From Latrodectus hesperus (taxonomy: Eukaryota; Arthropoda; Arachnida; Araneae; Theridiidae): a DNA stretch of 64,000 nucleotides. This document shows, in pieces, positions 10,900 to 24,421 of the stretch; within the stretch, counting starts at the first letter, position 1, and each line of letters begins with the position of its first letter. The position numbers and the translations under genes are program-made. Under the pieces are notes generated by a model that saw nothing but the letters and a program-made list of their open reading frames with translations, was not told the DNA's origin and searched no databases. The stretch is from positions 1 to 64,000 of the forward strand of contig JAJQOW010000228.1 in NCBI GenBank assembly GCA_037975125.1, read 5' to 3'.

Positions 10900-13325
10900 T
10901 TCTCAGTTCCTCCTCATTCTGTGTTTAATTTCTCTCGTTTTCTTTCTGTATTTTCTTTATTATATGGTGTTGAATGCATTAGTTTTATAAATAAATTTTA
11001 GTTTAGTTACTTATTTAATCTGCCTTATGTAAAATTTTCTAGAGTTAACTAGTAAATTGAAGTAAATTCAACAAATCAAAGCAGAAAAAATTAACTGAAC
11101 AGATAAGGGCGAAATATGAAATGAAACAAGATCATAAATTAATTCAATCATTGTTCCAAAATATATAATCTCACTCGTTAAATATTTCAAATGATAGAAA
11201 GCATTTGCACTTAAAATGAAAAACTGGATTCGGTTTATATTATATATTAAAACACAAGAGATATACCAAATGGTCAGCCATTTTACGGCAAAATTAAGTC
11301 AATACGCAGCATAATATTGCAAGTGAAACGGTTTACTCTGGGTTAAGATGTTTAGCAAGCAATGCCTTTCATTTATATAACTGCACAGCACTTGTATGTA
11401 CCTTAACATGTAAAAGTGTGTGCCTTTTCATTAAATTCTCATTGTTTGAAAAAATGTAGCTTTTTCACCCTTTCCAACATACAATCATTAATTAAAATAA
11501 GCCCTTTTACAAAATATCCAATTAAGCGAATTTCTAATATCTGAATGGTGCTCGGTCCAAACTGATCCGAATAATTGGAGTTCTACTGTAATGAATTCTT
11601 CCTTCTTTATGAAAGAATGGATGATTTCCATTCTTTCATAAAATGGATCTCTGACACACAACATATTTGGAAAGCAAAAGGAAAAAAAAAAAAAAAAAAC
11701 TTCAAAGAGTGAAATATTTTTCAAAAAATAAAAATTACATGTATATTTTTTTCAAAATATATTACATATAAGGAATGCTCAAAGAGGAGAGATCTGAAGC
11801 AATAAACATATTTTCTACTTCCAATAGTTTCCATAGATGATATTTTAAAAGAAACATACTTCAGGTTTTATTCTTGGAGTCTGAGAAGTTCCTCACTAGA
11901 ATGTTACTTCCCTTAAATTAAATCGGGACATAATTTGTAACCTACTCAATTCAGATTGGTGTCAATTATATCTTCTATTAATTACAAACACTGCAATAAA
12001 AAATTAGGAATATATGACAGCTTTAAAGTTATTAAGATCCTGATATTTGGATATACATTTCCTTTCATTCCATGTAACTCTTCTCGTTTTAAACCAGGAT
12101 CAAATTTTTAAGAACATATACAGTAAGGATGTTATTCATATAGATCGACTTAGAAACTAGTGATTGGGAATCCTCTATGCTTCTTAAGATTAAAAACAGG
12201 ATCTCTAATTATTTAATTGGAAAGTTATGAAAGATGGTATCGGAAAACACATTGAGAATATTACCGATATCAATATTTTTAAAATGGTATTTTCCACATA
12301 TACAAGTATTAATTCCCAAAAGTAAAGAAAATAAACATTATGAACCAAAAATGAACGTTTGATACTGTGTGGCTTTCACTTCAAATAGTTTCTAATCTTT
12401 CCAGTTACATGTAGTTTCCTCAAGAATGGAATGGCAAATGTAAAATAATCTAGTGAGTTAACAACATAAAAAGTTGGTTTATTAATTACAATTCTATAGC
12501 GAACACATTTTTGTGCGTTGTTGTTCACGAGTTGAGTTAAAAGATTAAGTTACAAGAGTTATATAATTTAAATACATTAAAACAAGATTAGTCAATATCT
12601 TTTAATAAAGAAAATATAATTTAATAAAGCAAATCAGGCGAAATTAATATCAAAGCCCAATGTTTTATTCTACAAATGTAGTAATTTCTCTAATTGTGTT
12701 GTGTTGAAAATCCATTGTCATTCATTTTCATTAACATTATTCAGATGATTAAATAATGACACTGTTATGATTGGATGTTATTCCTGAATTTAATTATATA
12801 TAAGGGGAAATTTGTTTCTAATAGGTTATTTTCATATCAAGAAAAAAGTCAAGAAGTACGATACTAAATAACTAAGCATCTCATATACAACTAACCAAGA
12901 TCTCTATATAATTACTATACCTTATCTACCTATATAAAGCAGAATTTCTGAATACAGCATAGAATAATTAATGCTTGAACAATTATTATAAGAAATACTA
13001 AAATAAAATAGGATAATTCTGCAACTTATATATTGATAACCAAAATATCATTATAAAATAATTGTTTAGGAAATTTTTGTCTATGCTTAGATTTCATGCT
13101 TAACAACAGTTTTCCTCTTTCACTGAATAATGAGCATTTCTATACACTAATATCATTTGCTTGTATAAGACTATGGATGCCCTAACTCTTTTTTAAATTG
13201 CTTTTATTTTCTAAATAAGTTGTGAAAAATATTTTCACATAAACTGATGAATTCAAAAACACACTTGAAGTACTCATGAGCTGAAGAGTAAAATAAATTC
13301 ACTTTTGAAACTGAGTTCATAGAAT
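10900..13325. other. A+T-rich stretch, no gene recognised
   Basis: A few low-complexity frames occur, such as a minus frame at 11488-11724 over a poly(A) stretch at 11680-11699. A local inverted pair GAAAGAATGG/CCATTCTTTC lies near 11610-11640. No splice-supported exon or RNA gene was found. Confidence 0.4.
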
Positions 13326-13650
13326 ACACTAGTAGTACTTTGTATAGACAACCCTACTACCATAAAACAGCTCTATATGCATTACTTAGCATCTAACTTA
13401 ATTATAAATATACTAAAAGTATTCACTAAGCATAAATACCTGGTGTCAGCGAGCTGAATGAGAACACTTACCTACTTACATCACCACACGCTATTAGTAC
13501 TTTGCATGCGGTCCAGAAAAGTAGAAACTTACCTCTATCCAACACAATACTATAAACATTACTTACCTTATATCATGGATACTCTAAAGACATTTCACTA
13601 TACATAAATACCTGGTGCCAGCGAACTAATTGAGAATTACCTTTATTTTT
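13326..13650. repeat. Diverged ~175-bp tandem duplication
   Basis: CATAAATACCTGGTG is at 13431 and again at 13603. ATTACTTA follows a C at 13380 and 13557. TTAGTACTTTGCAT pairs with GTAGTACTTTGTAT upstream. Two diverged copies contain several AGGTAAGT-like complements (ACTTACCT), but no open exon lies beside them. Confidence 0.7.
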
Positions 13651-15740
13651 TTACACGATTCTTGTATTCTACGAGTATGGCTTGGTCAAGGCTCAAGGAT
13701 TGATATTCGTAAAAAAATTTAATTAGTAAAAGATGAATTTTTTTCTCTCCAGCCATGAGATACTTCTGATGCTTTACAATGTTGATGCTTATAATGACAT
13801 TCAAAGTAAATTACACTAAAAAACTCAATTTATAAATTTTATTCCCTGCAGATAAATATTTCATAAATATATGATTAGTGTATCATTCATAAGAAACTGG
13901 ATATGAAATATATAAGATTGCCATTTCCATTCTTAAGTCAGTAAATTATAAAAAATATTTCTTGGAAGGAAATTTCACGAGCAACTTAAGGTCCTATAGT
14001 AATTTTCCAGCAAGAATTATTCTTGAGTTTTTCAGATCTTTTTACTTACAGAAACACAAAATACCTATTTTAGTGAGATTAATTTATAAATAAATATTTT
14101 TATTAACTCATTGCAAATGCATTTTTTTTATTTTATATTTTCTTTAAAATTATCAATTACCGCGGCTTTTACTATCCCAGTAAAAATTACCAAAGTCATC
14201 AAACAATGAAAATGTAATCAAATACATGAAAAATTTCCTTATGCCACCTTCGAAACTAACAAATTCAAATTCGAGTATTTCACACAAAAGGCCTACTGTA
14301 AATGTGAAATACGTAATCTAAATGCATTTAAAACAATTTAATATTTCAAATAATTGCATCAGTTTCAGTTATTTGTAGAAAAAACTTGAGTCTATTCATT
14401 AGACATTAGATAATATATAAAAACTATAGAATTGATTAAAGCTTATTTTTCAAATATTATCAGATGAATGGTATGCTTTTGAAACACATTTTCTTTAATC
14501 AGATGCTATTTTAAAAAATATAAGGCATTTCGTTTTCATGAAAAAAAATCCTACATTGATATAAATATTAAGTCAATAAATGCATTTCATAGATTATATT
14601 TCTCTAACATAATTAGTTTCAATCAAATATAATAAAGTGAAAATAAGATTTAAAGAACATAGTATGAAAGCAAATTATAGTATTCTTAATAGTCTTAATA
14701 AGAGTATTAGAAGATTTTTAAATGAAAATATGAAAATAATTTTATTTATTTGAATGTGTGATTAACTTCAGTATAGGAATGAAATTTTTTTTAAATTTGA
14801 ATAACAAATTAATTTAAGACACTTGTTTATAAATTACATTTGTTTTCTAATCACCCAAGATTAATTTTTTTTTAATTCTAGAAAGAGCTAGTTAAAGAAA
14901 AAAATCTGAAAACTACTGTGATTCAGTACTTTCAATTGATTCACATTAGCTTTGATTCTTTTCTTGAAGATTCTTTTGACATTAAAAATACTCATGAATC
15001 ATAGTATGAATTAGAATTATTGAAACTATTTACTATTATATTTAACACAATTAATTCTAACACTTTTGCTTTTAGTGTTTAATTTTTTCATTGAAATTTA
15101 TAGAGCATCACATTGTTTTACACATTGGATTGAATCAGGCTTAGGAATTTACAAACAATAATGGAATTTACAAAACAAAAATCACTATCATATCTGGAAA
15201 TAAAGGAAGTAAATATCAAACCACACAATCGAAATATATCTCTACTAAAGGAATAATTTAATTTTCCTAGTAAATTCTAGGACATCCTCCAACATCCTAG
15301 AAAATTTTTTCGTTTAACAGAACTATCTAGTATGTAATTGAAGATTGCAAACCCAGTATTTCTTTTGAAAATTCAAAATATCTTAGAATATTCTTGAGCG
15401 TTTTATAGAAACAGTAAGACATTCTAGATCAGCTTGACCTTTTACGATAACAAATAAAATACTCTGACAATTTTTACACATCATATGTAGTAGATTCTTA
15501 GACTCTATAAAAGTGCTCATTGGCCTAATTTATTCGTTTGTCATAAAATTTTCCACACCCAATTCAAAGTGTTACACAATATTATTACATATTTTTTTAA
15601 TGCAAACACTCCAATGTGGCCGTGAGGCTGTTCTTGAAGTTGTATTTGCAATTGCAGCAAATTATGTTTACATATTTATATTTATTAGTTTATTAAATTT
15701 TATGGACAGTAATATTTAAGCAATATGTAATTTTTTACTT
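13651..15740. other. A+T-rich stretch, no gene recognised
   Basis: The 68-codon plus frame at 15513-15719 is hydrophobic and unlike any family I know; it is probably chance. Nothing else was supported. Confidence 0.4.
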
Positions 15741-16230
15741 TTCTGCTTGCAACAAGAAAGTATATAGATCAGTATTTTTATAAATACTCTCTAGAAGGTA
15801 TAACATGCATGTTTCACTGGAATCTTTTTCTTAAATGAATAAACCTATCTTTTGAAATGTTTGATGAACTTATATACTCTTTTAATCATAATTGTACATA
15901 TAGGTTTGGTTTTAACTTTTATGTTCTTGCAACATTAATTCGAATTAGCCTAGTTTATTGAAAAACCAACTCTTAAGAACCTTCCTTTTTTTAAGAGCAG
16001 TTTATTTTATAAATTTCTATAGTTTATGTAATTAAAAGGCTTTTATAGCACACACAAACACATATATATCATATTTCCTTTCTATTTTTAATTTTGCTGG
16101 GGTTGTGAGAAAGAAAACATTATTTCAGTAAAAGTCTGCATTTTGATGCAGCATATCCCTCCTTAAACCTTGCATCACAAAACCATACCAATCAGTTGAT
16201 AATTAAGATAACTTACACAGTGAATATGCC
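15741..16230 (-). repeat. Right arm of a large inverted repeat
   Basis: Reverse-complement partner of 5039-5499. It ends where the left arm meets a SINE (5038), and sequence beyond 16231 no longer matches. Indels separate the arms, for example a longer (GT)-rich stretch near 16040-16060. It is either two opposite insertions of one unknown element or an inverted duplication. Confidence 0.85.
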
Positions 16231-18867
16231 AAAAAATGACCAGTGTAAATTAACACAGGGCTTAACAAACTAATGTTAAACAACAATACACATGGTTTTT
16301 TGTTGAAAAACCATTTGATACATTCTATAAGATCAGGGAAACAAATTTCCAACTAAAATTTTGAAATATTGTGGTATATTGTCCAGCATCAACTGGAATC
16401 ATGAGTGTTCTACAACATTCACACAACCTCTATGATTGGTTCTTCTGAACATTCACAACCTTCGTTCTTCTTCGTGAATAGTTTACAGCAACTTCACAGA
16501 CTTCCTATTAAGAGCTATTGATGTAATGCACTGCATTTTGTAGCTAATTTTTCAAAATTAAATGAAAATACTTCCCGAATGTGATTTACAGGGAGCTTTC
16601 ATTGAATGCGGCTGTCATGAAATTGAGAGTGTGCTGAAGTTTACTTTGTCCTAAGATCATCTAATTTTTATATATATTTAATTTGACAAACAAGTACTTT
16701 AGAAAAATTTTAATGTTTAGTTTAAAAATTACATTTTTAAACATTAAAATAACTTTGAACAATATAAAAACATCAGGATTTTTTGTTATATTTTTTTAGT
16801 TCATGAAAAATTTGGGATATTTCTGGGAATATGTGTTATGAAGTTAAAAAAGTATCAAGATATATCTCGAAATAGAAGCAAAACAGAACTTTAAATATGA
16901 AGTACACCTTCAGTATAATATATATATATATATCAAGCTTTTTTAAATTAATTCAATTATTTTGGAAAATATACGCCTTATTTGTAAACTTTGTATTATA
17001 ACTGCAAAATAATTCAATACTCTTGAGACAATTTGATTGATTCAAATCTAAAAGAGTTAAACATTTGAAATAATTTAATATTTAAGAAAGGAAAAAAATT
17101 ATTTAAATGAACTTCATTTATACTTTAGAATTTCTACCTTTCTCATTGGAAAACAGAAAGATGTTTTAAAATATTTAATTTTTTTGCATTGGTAAAATGA
17201 AGTATTTTCAGCTATAGCATTCAGCAAAGTGATTTGATTAAATATTTTGTTCAATTGGAGTGAATTTATACATTTATTTTGTAACTAAGTTTTAATTTGC
17301 TTTTATAAGAAGGTATAATTTTCAATAATTTTATGTCATTAAGCATATGAAGCAATATATTAGACATTTAGCCATGAATATTTCTATTCTAGACTTTCAT
17401 TAATGGATAAAGATCATTATAAAAAAATAATGATCACATATATCTAGTATCTTTTTCACTACTTAAAAGGCTACAGAATGAGGAAAATGGTTACACATTT
17501 TACTTAGGTTATTTTGAAAAGTATACATCAATACATTTTATTGTTATACTAAAAAGAATATAGATATTTTGTTAGGACTTCTGCTCATACTGGTATCTAT
17601 AAAATTAAAAAAGTACTTGTTAAAAGATTGCATGGATTTCATTTAGACGCAAGAAAATTAATTGGAAACTTTTCCTAGTGGTATTAAGAAAGATTAATTT
17701 GCATTCGTATCTCAACGAGAAATGTTACTTCAATCTAGAATGTTTCCTTTAGGTGCAAACATTAGAAAAACGAATCTCTCTGACATTTCGATAAAAACTG
17801 TAAATTAAAAGCCAGATCTTAAATTTTTTTCATACTAGTGAACAATTTTCCTCACAACTTTAATATAAACTTACTTCTATTGAATATAACTTTTTAACAG
17901 ACAAAGAAATTTTTTAAATAATTTGAAGATGCTATTTTTTTTTCAATTTTTTCAATAGGTTTCATTTAAATTCAACCATAAAATAAAATCATTAGAACTT
18001 TTATTAAAATTCAAATTTTAATAAAATGATTAAAAACTTATTATTTCAAAACTATTTATACGGTTCATGGTTGTCAAAATGAAAAATCAGTGATCTTTCA
18101 TTATCTATATATTTTAAGGAGCCAATAACAAAGTAGATTTTTGGTAGCCACATATGAAATAATTTTTTACGGAACATGTTAATTCATATGTTGTTTTATA
18201 CAATGTATGAAGTATTTAAAATTTAATCAGAATCCTCAAATTAAAAGAAATATAGGAAATATTTTTTAATGGTTCATGAATTTAAATTTTAACCAAAACA
18301 TTCAAATTCAGACTTATCAATATTTATTTCATATGATATATAAATGCAAGTATCTCTGCTATAAATTAAGAAAAATTTTCCCTTGCTTAACTTCAAGTCT
18401 TGATGATGATAAATCATTTTAAATAGTTTTGTTCTTAAAACTTCAGTTACTTAGGGAATATAGATAAATTGAACATTTTCAATTGTCATTTCAAGTGTGG
18501 TTGACATACCTTGAATTGAAATAATTTGAAATTTTGAAATAATTTGAATTTAATTGAAATAATTTGAAATTTTTAATGTTTCTAAAAAAATTAATACCTC
18601 AGAAAGAAATTTTTTAAGCCAAAAAAAAATTCATTGAGTTAGCAGGCATGGATGAATGCTGGAAGAGGTTAAACAGAAACTAAAATTTGTTTCTGTTAAA
18701 TTAATTACTTATCCTTCTGGTAAATGATTTTAAAAATATATTATATCCAAAACATTAAAAGTATCATAATAATCTGATATGAAAGATTAAAATAATAATA
18801 CAGTTGTTCCATATGAATGTGAGCTTGAATAAAATAAAAACTGCAGAAAATTTTAGATAAATATAGC

Positions 18868-18869
<2 letters not shown>
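16231..18869. other. A+T-rich stretch, no gene recognised
   Basis: It holds a short (TA)n at about 16918-16934 and a hairpin GATCATTAT/ATAATGATC at 17411-17434. A local tandem of TTGAAATAATTTGAA is near 18513-18570. It lies downstream of the AT-hook gene's stop. Confidence 0.4.

Positions 18870-18901
<32 letters not shown>
18870..18901. repeat. 32-bp poly(T) tract (poly(A) on the minus strand)
   Basis: An uninterrupted T run lies about 170 bp beyond the stop of the minus-strand gene, just past an ATTAAA-like signal near 18920. It may be the A-tail of an old retroposon or a simple mononucleotide repeat. It could also mark genomic A-richness at the gene's 3' end. Confidence 0.9.
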
Positions 18902-18907
<6 letters not shown>

Positions 18908-19073
18908 CTTACTATTACTTTAATATATTAAAAGTCCTTATTAGGTTGTTATTACTGCTGTGATGCATAACATTTTTTGTTCTTATATTTGAATAATAAT
19001 CTTCAATACTCAATATTTAACTTATTATGACTTATTATTTAAAAATGTTTAAAAATTATTACAAAATAAAAAA

Positions 19074-19174
19074 TTATGACTGAAAATAAGGTGGTAAGCC
19101 TGCCTTCAGTAATTGTAATCCATTTTTTCTGGTTCTTTTTTTTTGCTGTGGTGGCTGCCTGGGTTTGCTGTCAT
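19074..19174 (-). CDS. AT-hook gene exon 10 (residues 191-223 and TAA stop)
   Basis: The acceptor is CATTTTCAG ending at 19175; the stop TAA is at 19076-19074. The intron before it is only 112 bp. It encodes DSKPRQPPQQKKRTRKNG then LQLLKAGLPPYFQS. A basic KKRTRK patch follows the AT-hook by about 25 residues and could act as a weak second DNA contact. An ATTAAA-type signal lies about 150 bp beyond the stop on the minus strand, near 18920. Confidence 0.8.
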
Positions 19175-22100
19175 CTGAAAATGTTTAAATCTTTTTTTTA
19201 AATCTTATATTACAAACATATCCTATGTAAGTCAGTATCCTATAATCAGTATAGAAATTCCTCTCATAAGCAAAGTAGAAACTTACCTTTTAAAAACCTG
19301 CCAAGGTTGTCCCTTAATCGCTTGAGAGGTTGTTTTCTGGGACGCCCTCTCCTTCCACTTTGAATTGTCCCGCATTGTTGTTCTGCTGCTTGTGGTGTTG
19401 CTGGAAAAGACGTGAAAGGATATTGGACTTATTTTGAATTATTCACTACAATGATGTTATTATTATTTGATATTCATTTGTAAATATGTAAATAGCTTTT
19501 TCTTATTTTGTCTAAAATTATAATTAAATCATTTAAACAATGTTATTTCCTGACAGTGAAAAAATATAACCCACATTTATGGTGTCAGAAGTGACATAAG
19601 TGTAGATATGAGGATCCTGTGAAGAATAGAATGCGTTGATATGATGATTGTAACGATGAAGAAATATTAATTATTTTATGAAAGTATATTAATATTCAAT
19701 TTTGGATTCTCAGTTTATTTTAATGACTTTGGATACTACAGTGACAAAGATAATCATCCTACAAGTCAACCATCAGAAAAGGGTATGTATATATTTTTTT
19801 ATTTCAAGATGAAGTTAAATGACATCGAAAAGATAAGCATTGAATTGCATTGCAGATCATTATGTCGGACAAAGTAAAATTTCTACATAAATTTATTTTT
19901 GATTTTGACGGAGATCTGTCAAATCGAAAGCGTAAAAGAGAATTTTCTGGTTTTAATTTTGCTATTGAAAACAAAGAATTTAAAAAGAAATTAAAAGCTA
20001 TAGATGCTAATTTTTCTTTGAACAAATTAATTACAATTTCTATTAACTTAAATATTTCTTTCGAATGAAATAAATCTGAAATAAGAAAAAGAATACTTGA
20101 GCAATTGTGTTCTTTGAACTCTTCGGCTGAGGGAATGAGCAACGCCTGTCTGTTGGAATCGGAAGTAGACGAAACAAACAAAAATGAAAGTGAAAATGTT
20201 TATATCAATTATTTTGATATCGAAAGCACAACTACCAAATTTAATGCTGAGTTGCATGAAAACAATAACTGGATAGAGAGTTTTGAAAATGTATTGAAAC
20301 TGTTCCATTTATCAGATTTACAAAGTTTATTTTTGCTAAAAGATTGCTTGGTGGAAATGTCTTATTTGTTAAAACAGAGCCAGAAATAAACTCGAGGAAA
20401 AAATTAAAAGATGCCTTAATCAATTAATTTTCCGTTGAAATAGATTCAGCTGATCTTCGCAAATTACTAAGTAAAAAGAAAATGAAAAATTCAGAATCCA
20501 TTCAGGAATATTTTTTAAAAATGTAAGAACTTTATCACTCAAGAAAAATTTATGACGCCGTGTTAATACATTATGTAATTAAAGGACTTAATGATAAACA
20601 TGAAAATAAAATTATTTTTTACGAGTGCAAGAAGTTAATAGAATTTTAAAGTAAATTTAAAGTGTATGAAGTAGCGAAAAGTGATTCAGTAAAGAGTAAA
20701 TATGCTTTAATGGTAATGATAAATATAATTCAAGGTATGAATCTAATGATAAATTTAATTTTAGGTATGAAAATATGAATAAGAATAAAGTAAAATTTGA
20801 TAGAAATTTTGATTCAAGAAATAAGTGTGTTATAACTGGTTCACGTTCACATATTTCTAAATATTGTATACATAAAGATAAGGGCTTAAAGGGTTTTTCA
20901 TGTCACTCTTTTGGACATAAAGCTTCAAAATGGTCCAAATCAAAAGAAACAAACTCTTTTGATGATCAAACGAAAATAAATGCGATCACTTCAGAAAACT
21001 TAATTCTTAAGGTTGTTAAAATTGGTACTTTGAATGTTACTTCATTAATGGATACTGGAAGTCAGAAAACGATTTTGAAAAAGTATTTATTTAATAAAAT
21101 TAAAGACACTGTTGGTTTACAATTTTGTAATATTTTTTGACTGGATTAGGAATGATATCAATTAAACCACTAGGTTATTTTAATGCTGAAGTTGAAACTG
21201 ATAATTCAAAAGTTAATGCAAATATTTGCGCTATAAATAATGAATCTGAAAGTTTTGATTTAATTATAGGAACTGACATCAATAACCAAAGTACTTTAAT
21301 AGTTTCAACCAATGGAGTCTCACTAACAATATAGATATTTGGTTAGCTAATTTTGTAAATCTTAAATTGTAAATCTTGTAAAATTTTATGAATCAGAAAT
21401 TGATTTAAGTCATATTTTTGTATTAATTATAGATGGCTTAATAAGAAAATGGTTCTCGAACTTTTTTCTTTGCCAGTTGTTGATGACATAATAGATAAAT
21501 AACATTCTTTTGTAGTAATTCACAACTTTGAATTTAAAAAACGGCTTCTTCCATGTTGATGTTAAAGAAAATTCTTGCAAATATACTTAATTCGTTACCC
21601 ACACACGATAGTCAATGTGAGTTTTTGAAGTGCCTATTTGGATTAACTAATTCTCCGAGTACTTTTCAAAAATTCAGCAATAATGTGTTTCGACAATTAT
21701 TAAAAGAAGATGTTGTAGTGATTTATATGGATGACTTAACTATTCCTACAAAATCAAAACCGAAATCGTTAAAAAAACTTAAACCTGTCCTAAAAATAGC
21801 GTCAGACTTGAATTGGACTTACAAAATGTAATTTTTTGAAACGTGAAATAGAATTTTTGGGCTATAAAATAATAAATGTTAAATTACACCCATCAACAAA
21901 AAAATGAAAGCTGTAATTAATTTTCCCAAACCAAAAAGTGCAAAAGATGTTCAGAGCTTTTTAGGATTGACTGGCTACTTTAGAAAGTTTATTAGGAATA
22001 TTTCTATAATCGCTAAGCCTTTAAGTGATTTATTATGGGAAGATTTTAAGTTTAAATTTGGTGAAAATGAAAAAAATTCCCTTAACTAATTGAAATATAT

Positions 22101-24330
22101 TTTATCCACGGAACCTGTTCTTACAATTTTTAACCCTCAAAGGGAAATTGAAATTCATTGTGATGCCAGCATTGATGGTTATGGTGTCATTCTTATTCAA
22201 AAGTCTTTAGTAGATTATCAGTTCCACTCTGTTCACTACATGAGTGAGAAAACAGAAGCTGAGCAAAAATATTCTAGTTACGAATCAGAAGTTATGGCTG
22301 TAATAGAAGTTTTAAAAATTAAGGGTATATGTGTTGGGAATTCCTTTTAAAATAGTTACTGACTGCAATGCTTTTGCTATGACAATGAACAAAAAACTTT
22401 TATGCACTAAAATTGCTAGATGGGCTCTAATGCTAAGTGATTTTGACTACACAGTTGAACACAGAAAAGGTTCTAGTATGCGACACGTCGATGCTTTAAG
22501 TAGAAATCCAATTTGTATGATAGCTCGAGATAGTCAAACACTAAAAATAATGCAAGCACAAAACACAGATGAAAATGTCAAAACAATTAAAGAGATATTA
22601 AAACAAAAACCTCATGATGATTATTTACTCAAAAAGGATGTTCTTTATAAATATATTAATGGTAACAAACTATTAGTAGTCCCAGAGGAAATGCAAATGA
22701 ATATAATTAAATCTGTACATGAGAAAGGTTATTTTGCAGTTAAAAGAACAGAAGATAACGCTAATTCTTACTTTTACATTCCTCAGTTAAAAAAAATCGA
22801 GAAATGTTTATCAAATTGGATACCATGCATTTTAAGCAATCGAAAATAAAGTACAGACAAGAAGAATTACATCCAATTAAAAAAGACGTCACTCTTTTAC
22901 ACACACATCACATAGATCATTTAGATCCGTTAGAAAGTACTCATAAGAGATATAAATATATCTTTGCTGTGATCGATAGTTTTACCAAATTTATATGACT
23001 TAACCCAACTAAATCTACTGACGTTTCTGAAGTAATTTTGAAGTTAGAACTACAAAAGACTGTTTTCGGTAACACCTCTTGGATCATTTTGGAAAAAGGT
23101 TTTGCATTTACTTCAAATGAATTCGAAGAAAATTGTCGCCACGAAGAATTTAAACACATTTGTATAACCACCGGGTTACCTAGAGCCAATGGTCAAGCAG
23201 AGTGCCTTAACTCCAATATAATTTCTGTTCTGTCTAAAATGTCGATAGACAACCCAACTAAATGATATTTGCATGTTAGTAATGTACAATGAGTTAGTTA
23301 TAAACTCAACTTTTCACAGAAGTATTGGTACAACACCATTTGAACCACTGTTTGGTACAACAGCATTTAAATCACTGTTTGGTACAAAGATGGAACAAAA
23401 AAAATGACGTTAAAATTAAAGGTCACTTAGACGCAGAAATGCGAACAGATTTCATTACTAATCGTGATAATCTTAGAAAGGAAGCTAAAAACAAATTTTA
23501 AAAGTTTAAAATAAAAATTGCAAAACCTATAATTTAAGAAAAAAAAACAAACAAGAAAATTCAAATTAAATGAAATTGTTTCTATTAAGCGATACAACAA
23601 GGTCAGGGTTTCCAATTAAAATGCAAATATTTAGGCCCCTACAAAATAATAAAAGTTAAAAGCAATGATACATAAAATGTGCAAAAGATTGATTTTACCG
23701 AAGACTCCTGATTACTAGTACTGAGTACATGAAGATTTGGCTTGATGTAGTTTAAAATAATCTGAAGGAGGAAAAGAAGACACCGATAATGACCAACTCC
23801 TGATTTTGACTTTTTTACCCACTGAATTGCTACTTTTTAAGACTAAAGATTTTTATTTCAGATTGTTACCTTTTCCTTTTTTAAAAAAAGATTAGTAACT
23901 GAGATGTGTTCAAGAAGTTTCCTTTTGAAGATGGCCAATGATGAGAGTGATAATGCAGCTACCGATTCTCTAACCAGAAGATGAAGGAGTCCTCCATGAC
24001 AGAATCTCAGATTCGAGGAACAACGATGATTTAGATGAGAATTGAAAAGACGAATTAGAGGTGAATTGATAACAATGTTTACAAATTTCTTGAAAATGTT
24101 ACTGCTCCTATTAATTTTTTATTTTAGGAAGTTCCTATTTTAGGTGAATGTTTAGGTCAGCTAGTGTAATCTGAATGGCCGATTGTGGGATTGAAAGCGC
24201 TATCAGAGGGCTATTCACATGTTTGCTGTCGGACATACAGAAAAGAGGGAAAAAGAGAATGATGAGGAGAGGAGATGGAAGAGAAAAAACGTGAATGGAT
24301 ATTGGACTAATTTTAAATTATTCACTACAA

Positions 24331-24421
<91 letters not shown>

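Noticed and set aside
13440..13640. Exons beside the repeated ACTTACCT motifs
   Set aside because: The donor-like complements recur because the sequence is duplicated; no open frame or acceptor pairs with them.
19804..20181. 125-codon minus ORF
   Set aside because: It is antisense to the Gypsy gag region.
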